Positions 11,463-26,154 of a stretch of DNA of 27,500 bases are shown here, in pieces. The notes under the pieces are model-generated. The model was not told the DNA's origin, searched no databases, and saw only the letters and a program-made list of their open reading frames with translations. Position numbers and translations under genes: made by a program. Position 1 is the first letter of the stretch. Each line of letters begins with the position of its first letter. This DNA is from Glandiceps talaboti (taxonomy: Eukaryota > Hemichordata > Enteropneusta > Spengelidae), in NCBI RefSeq assembly GCF_964340395.1, contig NC_135563.1, positions 10,111,575 through 10,139,074 of the forward strand, written 5' to 3'.

Positions 11463-11690
11463 TATTGTTGTGTTGCATGCAGGGGGCGTTGGTTTAATTG
11501 TAATCTCAGTAGGGTGGCGTTTCTGATGACTTCCATGATCTTGCAGTGTACATTTTTGAGACTTTCTAGGTTTAATACACTATCGTGCTTATATCCGCAC
11601 AACAGAAGCGCAATATCACATCGAACAACGTTAGTTTTAGTTTGTCGCTATCTTAGTAAGGAGAAACCTCAATTGCCACTGTAGTAAAAC
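11463..11690 (+). repeat. Dispersed repeat, copy B (diverged from copy A at 4648-4922)
   Basis: It has the same ordered blocks as copy A, in the same orientation and about 6.8 kb away. Copy B is shorter in its central part. It begins about 60 bases after the end of the CACAA array. No coding content is visible. Family unknown. Confidence 0.7.
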
Positions 11691-11990
11691 TGTAGTAACA
11701 GTTTTGTACAAGCCAATCTTCACTTTGGTTTACTCTTGAAATTCACTCTGTAAGAACACAGCGGTAAATTTAAAGTTGAGTGAGCGCTGCCTATATAAAA
11801 CAACTGATTGCACATAGTACACTATAGTATTCAACACTGCAGCCACTTACAAATCTGAGGTTTGACGTTTAGTATAGTAGTTTCACTTCAAGTACCGTTG
11901 TATGCTATGAGTACGACTCGTTAGAATGACATGGTGTTATTGCAGTCGACACATTTCGTTGGCATTTCCATTATATTAGTTCGAATGCTA

Positions 11991-12256
11991 TGACGTCACA
12001 AGGCATGCGCACGGCATTGGCAGTTTGACTAATTTTACCAACCAGCCTGGAAGCCTTTGGTGTGTTCAGTAGACCACGATAATGCGAGCTCCGTGACGCC
12101 ATTTTGACTGGAGATCATTCTGTGGAAATGAAGAAAAGCAATAAAACCCCAATTAAGAACATTGCTTGGTAAATCAGTCACAACACAACACCGCAATGAA
12201 GAACTAGCCAAGCGTTAATGCCAAAGTCAGCAATAAGGTTTTATACATATACAGGT
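11991..12256 (+). promoter_or_regulatory. Promoter-like cluster (CRE, NRF1-like, YY1-like) ending in a strong splice donor
   Basis: A full consensus CRE, TGACGTCA, lies at 11991-11998. A CATGCGCAC NRF1-like half site follows at about 12003-12011, and GACGCCATTTTG, a YY1-like site, at 12096-12107. At 12252-12260 CAG/GTAAGT (GT at 12255) is a near-ideal 5' splice site. The block looks richer in G+C than its flanks. Together these resemble a TATA-less promoter plus first exon on the + strand. An ATG at 12218 opens 12 codons into the donor (phase 1) but has a poor context, so the exon may be non-coding. No downstream exon with a matching phase was established. Confidence 0.3.
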
Positions 12257-12303
12257 AAGTAAGTGTATAACCATTGCATTGTTAGATTATGATTTTTGAT
12301 GTT

Positions 12304-12321
12304 GGGTGGGGTGGGGTTGGG
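12304..12321 (+). other. Canonical G-quadruplex motif
   Basis: GGGTGGGGTGGGGTTGGG has four G-runs of at least three with loops of 1, 1 and 2 bases, a very stable predicted quadruplex type. It lies about 50 bases after the candidate donor at 12255, inside the proposed intron, where G-rich elements can act on splicing or transcription. Confidence 0.75.
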
Positions 12322-13248
12322 ATGCCATGGGTGGGGATGGTTATGTTAGTGAAGCATGGCTTAATGTTATCATTTGCTTCATTACGAACATACTAGTATA
12401 TCACGTCGGATTATTTATATTACAAAACGACTCCTTGTATTTGCATATGGTGCAATAGTTATCGGATACTGTAATAGTTTGTGATATGTTAGTCAGTTTG
12501 TTCATTGAATGTCATCCTATTCTAACAAAAGTAGGTAATATTTTCTTTTTCCTACGAATAGAACATCAAAGCCTGTACCGACAGTGATTCAAAAAGTAAA
12601 GAAAATCAGAAACAAATTTTAAAAAAAGGGCGCCCCATAAGAATGACATAGAAAGAATATATCAAAGTAAACTTTTGTTCCAAAAAGAAATTGAAAATTT
12701 ACTGGAAATTTCGACTACAGACTATAGAATATATTACTTTATTAATTTATCTATTATTGTAAGTTGTTTTGTATAACGTAGCCGGCTGTCGCCACTGGTA
12801 AAACGAAATACCCGTCACGTATACAATGAAACAATTTACATTCGTGCCATCATTAAAATACTTTTAGTAGGACAAATTTGACCTGAAGTGACGTTTGAGG
12901 TTACTTTTATTGCGCGGGAACATCTATTAAATTCACACAATTTTAGTTTATGTGTTGTACTTTATTACTTTTACCGAATGCAGTTTAGATTCTATTTTCA
13001 ATCGATAAAACCTTTTTTTTTCTGAGTGGATTAGCTTACAACTTTAATAAGATATAGGGACAGATTTTTCTTTAGGAAAGAATGCTTTTTAGCGATGTTC
13101 ACAAAGTTTGAGTTCAGAGTTCTCACAAATGTTTGGTATTACGCGCGCAATCCACTACTATGATTTCAGCGTAATTGTCTTGATATCAACCGATAATTGC
13201 ATTTATTCTAGAATGTACTGCCACTCTTCCCTTTTCATTTTCTGGACA

Positions 13249-13265
13249 AAGGTCACAATGACCTT
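13249..13265. promoter_or_regulatory. Perfect palindromic nuclear-receptor element (IR3, ERE consensus)
   Basis: AAGGTCACAATGACCTT is two perfect AGGTCA half-sites inverted around three bases (CAA), with one more paired base on each side. This matches the estrogen-receptor consensus element. Steroid-type or ERR-like receptors of invertebrates can bind such sites. Whether it acts here is unknown. Confidence 0.5.
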
Positions 13266-13304
13266 CAACTGGAAGGTAAGTTCAAAGGTGAAATTGATCT
13301 TCTA

Positions 13305-13318
13305 GGGGGGGGGGGGGG
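13305..13318. repeat. G14 homopolymer
   Basis: Fourteen consecutive G residues on the + strand in AT-rich DNA. Its length is likely to be unreliable in the assembly. Confidence 0.95.
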
Positions 13319-15297
13319 TAATTTAAGTTACGTCACACCATCAAAGGAGTGTTGTTGAAATTTACATTACCATTGTATCAACAATTCTAGTTGATGAATT
13401 TCAATGTCGTTGTATATGTTTAACTTTGATCGAACATTCTATTATAAAAGTCAAAGATTAGCAACAGACATTAGTAACTCTGGCATTGAGAGAGAAAACA
13501 CTGAAAAAACATTCAAATTTCTTTACCTAATTATGTACATTTTAGTGAAATGAGCTTTCAGTTACTTCATACTGTTCGTTTGTCACGCTTCGTACTTCTA
13601 ATAACATATGGAATTTTTTCATACTTTTTAAGTTATCAAAACAAAACAAAAAAACGCGACTCAAAGGTTTCCCAAAATTCTTATTAGATTTCACTATAAA
13701 ATTACCACGCATTATTTACATCGGCAATATATGTTATATCTGATTTCTACGGAACTGAAAACCAGACATACCAGAAAAAAACCCTGACATGAACAACGTT
13801 TCGTTGCAATCAGAATGCACATTCGACGATTTGTCGGCAATTAGTATCAATACCCAAGCAGTTTTACATATACATCCTGGCATTCCAACGCTCTTGAATA
13901 CCCATATTTGTGTATTTACATCTTATACGATATGCATACTCTATTACTGTCATCCCTCTGTTTCCAAAAATGATAATACTGTTTGACAAAATGTACTCAT
14001 AAATTTTGATGCTGGGCTGGTATGAACGACCCTTGTTTCCAACTAATTGGGAGAAGAATAAATTGCCTTTGAAAAGAAAATACGCCTGCAAATATTTTGT
14101 TTGTTTGACTTCCGTGAGAAGAGTGACCCTGGATCAAACAACGCGTGAAAACAGAATAGCCCAGTGCTCAGAAACGTGACTAATGAATTATGAAATATTA
14201 CCAAATTTGATTTTGAAAATGCTAGAAACGGGTTGAAACTTTAGTCACAATGTAAAGCTTTCTGTGTTGATTTTGTAAAACGTTTCTCGACAGGAGAAAA
14301 CCATAGAACTGCAACCTGCTGGTAAAGAGTAATGTAATTACACTAACGCCATAGGCAACTTCATATCTCGACACGTTTTATGTGAATCATGCAACTTTAT
14401 CTGTAGAGCTAGTATAAAACTAGGGATCTGCGGTCAAAACATTACATTGACATGGCTGATCTACAGATAAGAAAAAAATGCCAGTATATTCTTTAATAAG
14501 TTCGTGTGAAAATGTTAACATTTATGAATTTAATGAAAGTCAGTAGAAATGGCAGAATAGTCATCTGCACAATGCATGACATTAGGATTTCAAATTCAAT
14601 GGGATGACTGCGTATATGTACTCATTACGTCACTATAGTAAAGTTCGAGAAGTTATTACGTGCTCGGAACCGATAGAAATGAGATATTAACTTTAAGATC
14701 GGATGCTACGATTGTATATCCTGTAAATGGGTTTTACAAAAAGCGCACGACCGGCAGTTGCATTTTTAGCGAGACATTGTACATGTTGAACAGGACGTTA
14801 ACGCTTGAGAATCGCAGTAAGCATTGTTTGCTGTGCAATGTTAGATTTCGATAACCGATAATACAGTGGAACACGCAGGGGACGTCCTCGTGAGAGCTGT
14901 TATCTCTCCATGCGTGACTAGTGGCCACGTCTTTTTCGGAGTCAATAGCAATTTAGCTCGGCGGGAATACATTACCACGAGTGGGGTTCAAGGCAATTAC
15001 TCTATGTTGAAGTGCGACTCCTTTTGATAGTAGTAGTACTTTGGTGTATAATAGTGACTTCGTATTTCTAGTCACGAATGTGGTGTCTGAATATTTGATC
15101 CTGTCAGCCTTTATTGATTAATGGTTTATGTAAAGTAAACACCAGAGATGTAACGAATCACGCCATACAGCTATCAAATAGTTATTTACCATGATGGGCG
15201 ACTGATAACACCCCATCAAGTCATATTTAACATGTACCACCTGTCAATGATGGAACACTTTTACCTGTTGGCGTGATCCTGTTTTTTTCACTTTCAG

Positions 15298-15439
15298 ATT
15301 TTTTAAGGACCTTGACCTTATTAGAAAGATGAATAGCTTCGACCCCAATCAAGATGGAATTGACTGTGAGTATGCGATGGAGAGATGGACTTCCAGGTTT
15401 ATTGAATTAGCGCGCCTGACTAGGATTGCAGGGGATTAA
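15298..15439 (+). CDS. Candidate terminal exon of an unrecognised gene, with a DxNxDG calcium-loop-like motif
   Basis: A strong 3' splice site (CTGTTTTTTTCACTTTCAG) ends at 15297. From 15299 the frame is open for 46 codons to TAA 15437-15439. An ATTAAA poly(A)-like hexamer follows at 15441. The peptide reads like real protein: it starts FFKDLDLIRKMNSF, then DPNQDGIDCE, then a helix-like WTSRFIELARL. DPNQDG resembles the first half of an EF-hand or the DxDxDG loops of excalibur- and dockerin-type domains. The usual EF-hand hydrophobic position 8 and glutamate 12 are not in place. Entry needs a phase 2 upstream exon, which I could not identify. ATG 15329 (A at -3) could instead start a 36-residue peptide. 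A chance frame of this length is possible. Confidence 0.3.
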
Positions 15440-15446
15440 AATTAAA

Positions 15447-17445
15447 TGAGTTACTCTAAGGATTAGTGCTATCATAAAGAGGTTTAGTATCATGCTAGTA
15501 TTTGAATACATTAATACGAAGTCTATCGGAATTGTATGCATGTAAGACGGAAGGATGATCTCAGCCGTGTTTGAAACAACTTATCTCAGATGCTTTGGTT
15601 TCCTATCCCAAAGCCTATTATGATGAATACTCATCTACCTTATTTGTAACTTTGGCAACGAGTCTTTCGACGTACTTTGAGGTTTAAAGTTGTTTGTTAT
15701 TGCAGCGATTCAAACAGCTCTCAAAAGAACTATACAAACTCGATTTATGTATAATTTAGCTTGCTTTATATACTGCTTGGGCGGAATATCCAACTTTTTA
15801 CTTAATAGTTCGACTATCCTATATAACACATAGCTAGGAGCTAATATAAACGTAATAACAAAACAACTTTGAGGTACCTGACCATAATTTCCAAAAAAAA
15901 CAAAACAAAACAGCAAATCTCGCAGACACAGCCGTATGAATACTGAATACGAATCTATTACTCGAAACGTCTGTTTTAACAATTACATCGGGGACTACTC
16001 GTACGAATCGTAACTTTCAATGTTTTAGAGGATATCGTGTGTGGTCTATTACTTGTGCCGTATAGATGAGTAAAATAAAAACTTACAATAGACCAAATTG
16101 GTTATATAGTATGTATCCCCGTTTATTGACGTGATTTACAACAACAGCAGTCCTCTATAGATTAACACCCTGGCTCAGAAACCGTCAATATTATGACACA
16201 TTACATTGACATTTTCAATAACCCCTACAGAAGTTTATACAATATCACGTGTGGTACCAAGATGTGTTTCTTTTCAGGGATAAACAAACTTAGTACATTT
16301 AACTAAAACATTTACTGTCGGTCAAATACAAAAACACTGTGGTCTTTCCTAATTGTGTATTAAACGTCAGAGTGTGATCGTGTCATGACGTCAAGAATAC
16401 AGTAAGTGCTGACTGTTCATCTTTGTAGGTTGAAATTGCACCGTCACCTTCGTAAAACCTTTCTACAAAATACTGGACTATACTCCCTTATGTCTCGACA
16501 ACCAACTGCTCAAAATGAAATCCCTCGAGACCTGACTGGCGTTGTTATAGGAAATATAATTTGCGTATGCTATTATTTTTGCATCTAGGGACACGATGCA
16601 TGGATAGTGAAATCAAAATAGCTGATATTTAAAAAAAAAATGTTTCTACTTTGTAATAACATCACAACTGTTTGCATTCATTGAATGGTGATGATTCAGA
16701 ACCAGTTATGCAAATGACCATAATTGTCATCAGTTGGCATACTTATATATTGTCTATTTGTCTATTTATACCATTACAGTTATCATTTTACTCTTCGGTT
16801 GGTTTGATATTACCACTTACAAATCCAAAAGTTACTGTATTTCACTACTATGAAAGAGATTGATTATCTCAACCTGCAACCTTTCAACTTCTTACACATC
16901 ACATCATACGATTAAACCTACAATTATCTCTGCGTCATCGATATCGCATCATAGTTATTTTCTATGTTTTTTATTATTTCCAGCTTGCGACGAGGTAATC
17001 ATAAATTGAACGTCTGATTTTTTTAAGGATGGGTGGTAGGAATGATTTTAAAGGCGCCTAACTTCAATTCTGGCACGAGCAGTGTAACCAATCAATGTAA
17101 TCAAATGCACACATTATTGACTCAAGCAATTTTTAAGCACTCGTGGATCGGAGTAAAGTTACACGTGAGTGTGACGAATGGCTTTATATGCCATCAATCA
17201 TTAATCACCACTCCGGTGGTGTCGATGATTTGCCGAGTTCTGACCATCTGACGCACATCCACAGATGTCACCAATAATCATAATATTACCACATTACTCC
17301 ATATGTAGAATTAAGCCTGAGGCAGATTTAAATAAATCTGACATAAAATGCCCTAAATTAATCTCTGTTAAGAATATTTCATCGTAATTTAGAGCCGCAG
17401 CAGGTCCACGTAACAGAGATGTTTATATATAAACTCAAACGTCAG
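15447..17445. other. Intergenic DNA, no gene seen
   Basis: The open frames (minus strand 15710-15982; plus strand 16406-16588, 16672-16863 and 17033-17251) are short, hydrophobic or AT-driven, and without domains. A consensus CRE, TGACGTCA, occurs at 16386-16393. Confidence 0.5.
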
Positions 17446-17478
17446 ACACATACACATACATACACATACATACACACT
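17446..17478. repeat. Imperfect (ACAT/AC)n microsatellite
   Basis: Alternating ACAC and ATAC units, a short degenerate array just upstream of the TA-rich region. Confidence 0.8.
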
Positions 17479-17499
17479 CAAACTAACAAATGTTATGGT

Positions 17500-17526
17500 A
17501 TACGATACATTATGTATGTATCGTAT
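17500..17526. repeat. Small perfect hairpin, 11-bp arms
   Basis: ATACGATACAT at 17500-17510 is the exact reverse complement of ATGTATCGTAT at 17516-17526, with a 5-base loop. It is AT-rich and lies beside microsatellite DNA, so slippage or chance could account for it. Confidence 0.6.
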
Positions 17527-17599
17527 GTGTCATATATACATACATTATATGATTATATTATATATAAAATAACAAACAAATGAAAAATGGATGTTTCAA

Positions 17600-17601
<2 letters not shown>

Positions 17602-17652
<51 letters not shown>

Positions 17653-17654
17653 TA

Positions 17655-17740
<86 letters not shown>
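17602..17740. repeat. (TA)n tract on the left flank of the ribozyme palindrome
   Basis: About 139 bases of alternating TA with minor G and C interruptions near 17650-17661. Open frames here are only Tyr-Ile repeat translations. Confidence 0.97.
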
Positions 17741-17742
<2 letters not shown>

Positions 17743-17824
17743 AAGTCAGTGGTAAGATTTGTCCGTAGTACAGTGCTCGATACGTCTGCACGCAGAGCGG
17801 AGTATATGTTGAGGGTAGAAGAAA

Positions 17825-17891
17825 ATCAAGTCGGGTTTTTCGTCTCTACAAGCCTGTTTCGTGAGTAAATCACTCGTCAGGAGATGTTGAT
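17825..17891 (-). ncRNA. Type I hammerhead ribozyme, minus-strand copy
   Basis: Exact mirror of the plus-strand copy. CTGACGA lies at 17880-17874, GAAA at 17860-17857, and the predicted cleavage is between 17847 and 17846 (read on the minus strand). All core bases and helices are identical because the arm is a perfect copy. A transcript crossing both arms would fold into a long hairpin that competes with the ribozyme fold. Confidence 0.8.
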
Positions 17892-17895
17892 GTAC

Positions 17896-17962
17896 ATCAA
17901 CATCTCCTGACGAGTGATTTACTCACGAAACAGGCTTGTAGAGACGAAAAACCCGACTTGAT
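17896..17962 (+). ncRNA. Type I hammerhead ribozyme, plus-strand copy
   Basis: The conserved core is complete. CTGACGA is at 17907-17913. Stem II is GTGA/TCAC (17914-17917 with 17923-17926) with loop TTTAC. GAAA is at 17927-17930. Stem III is ACA/TGT (17930-17932 with 17937-17939) with loop GGCT. The cleavage triplet GTA is at 17938-17940, so predicted self-cleavage follows A17940. Stem I pairs TCTC 17903-17906 with GAGA 17941-17944 and then, across an asymmetric internal loop, ATCAA 17896-17900 with TTGAT 17958-17962. The open stem I and the very short stem III match the type described from Penelope-like elements and metazoan retrozymes. Confidence 0.82.
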
Positions 17963-17975
17963 TTTCTTCTACCCT

Positions 17976-24559
<6,584 letters not shown>

Positions 24560-24639
24560 TACATACATACATACATACATACATACATACATACATACAT
24601 ACATACGTACGTACGTACGTACATACATACGTACGTACG

Positions 24640-24673
<34 letters not shown>

Positions 24674-24690
24674 CATACATACATACATAC
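24560..24690. repeat. (CATA)n microsatellite with internal (CGTA) blocks
   Basis: A strict four-base period holds across the array, with two GTAC-phase blocks near 24606-24641. Several open frames on both strands are translations of this repeat. It lies about 240 bases beyond the 3' end of the retrotransposon frame, read on the minus strand. Confidence 0.97.
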
Positions 24691-24931
24691 ATTACATGTA
24701 TACATATCAAATTCTTGTATTTCCAACTTACATGAAAATAGCATGTACATGTAAAGTATTTACATAATTCTTTAACATAATGCACACACATTACCTTGAA
24801 CAATTTTCTCTGTCACCTATGACAAAAGTTCACGTGATATCTAGTTGTTATGGTACTTACAAGTCATTCTCCAAATTTTGTAAGAACCTATAATCGAGCT
24901 TGCACTACAATACTTGATAATGAATTAAGAA

Positions 24932-26052
24932 TTACTTCCATTTAAACCAGCTTTGATCATTTCCGAGACTTCCTATGACAATAACTATTATTTCTGACCG
25001 AAAGCCCGTGGTGTTTATTTCTAGTGGGAGTGGAAAATATTCGTCGAACATCTTCTGAAAACACAATGGAATATGTGCATGAAAGGGTATGAACACTTCA
25101 ACTAATGTTGCATGTTTGTTCTGTTTATCGATGATAGTAACGTGTGGTTGTTTATGCTGATGTCCGAAAGTTCTCATATGGGCATCAAACATTTCAGGTT
25201 TTAAAACAGTGTATTTAAATGTCTCCTTACCAGGTATAGTATTCGTGCTTTTACCTAAGATTAAATCAACTATTCTATTGTGTCTTTGTTGGTATAGTTT
25301 CTCAAATTTCATACATCCATTCAAAATGTGAGATATTGTACGTTGCAGTTTGATGATTGCATATTTTACATGATTAAGTGTAAGACTGTGGATAGTACAG
25401 GGTCATGAGACTTTCGCGCTGTTGGAGCTGTAAACGACCTCTCGCGACAAATGATCTCAGATTATCGTCAATCTTGTGATTGTTAAGGTAAGTGAAAGAT
25501 ACACCACGGTTTACTTTCCCTGCCTCTCGAATCACTCTTCCATGTGAATATTTCGCTTTAAACTCGGATTCATATTGCTGCAGCAGCTGCTATTTAAATG
25601 TTGTATAGAATTTCTCTGACGAGTCGAAGGTTACTGACACTTCCTCGTCTACTGACCAAGGAGATGTGCTGACGCTTGCACATTTCCTGAAGATTGACCC
25701 AAACTGATTTTGGCCAATTAACTTTGGACTGCTTTGCAATGTTGCCGGTATTGTCGATAACATATCCTGCAAAATTCGTACTATCATCGTTGTGTTTAAC
25801 AGGTATAGCTTTTCGTTTCTCCATATGTAACATGAGTCAATACGTGCCACTCGCCGTACATTTGGATTGTCGTTATTCAAAACAGACAAATAAAATGAAA
25901 GTCGTTTCGCATAATACATAACGCGAGGACTGATTATTCCTAATCCTCCTACTGATTTTGGAGTAAAAAGAATTACCTTGTAGAAGGTTGAACCAATGCC
26001 TTATATGTCCAACGATTTCATTTTCAATTTCCATTAGGTTCTTCTCTGAAGA
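24932..26052 (-). pseudogene. Decayed 3' part of a non-LTR retrotransposon pol with restriction-like endonuclease
   Basis: Read on the minus strand from about 26052, the relic starts with a thumb-like segment (ENEIVGHIRHWFNLL). After a frameshift near 25975 it continues as TPKSVGGLGIISP, a typical post-RT motif, then AKRLSFYLSVLNNDNPNVRRVA to a stop at 25590-25592. The frame resumes as FVARGRLQLQQRESL, has another stop at 25374-25376, and then a CCHC zinc motif (CKIC at 25370-25359, then HILNGC from 25330) that is itself split by a frameshift. The last frame (25324-24932) has RHNRIVDLI, IIDKQNKHATLVEVFIPF and a terminal VIVIGSLG, the restriction-like endonuclease layout of R2/R4/NeSL/Hero-type elements. 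The usual PD is PH here. The 5' part, including the RT core, is absent. It cannot encode a functional protein. Confidence 0.82.
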
Positions 26053-26065
26053 TTAGATTTTGCTG

Positions 26066-26154
26066 CACACACACATACACACACATACATACATGCATAC
26101 ATACATGCATACAGACAGACAGACATACAAACAGCCAGACAGACAGACAGACAT
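26066..26154. repeat. Compound (CA)n/(CATA)n/(CATG)/(CAGA)n microsatellite
   Basis: Short CA, CATA, CATG and CAGA blocks follow one another. The array starts about 14 bases beyond the recognisable 5' edge of the retrotransposon relic. Confidence 0.95.

Larger units (their letters stand above)
12322..15297. other. Non-coding DNA, possibly intronic
   Basis: No domain-bearing frame is seen. It contains a palindromic nuclear-receptor element at 13249-13265, a good donor AAG/GTAAGT at 13273-13281 (GT at 13276) preceded by a TTATTCTAG acceptor ending at 13211, and a G14 run. The 64-base interval between that acceptor and donor is open in two frames and could be a small exon, but its phase fits neither neighbouring candidate. 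Confidence 0.35.

Noticed and set aside
13212-13275. Possible small exon between TTATTCTAG and AAG/GTAAGT
   Set aside because: It is open in two frames but its phase matches neither the candidate first exon at 12254 nor the candidate terminal exon at 15298, and the peptide shows no recognisable motif.
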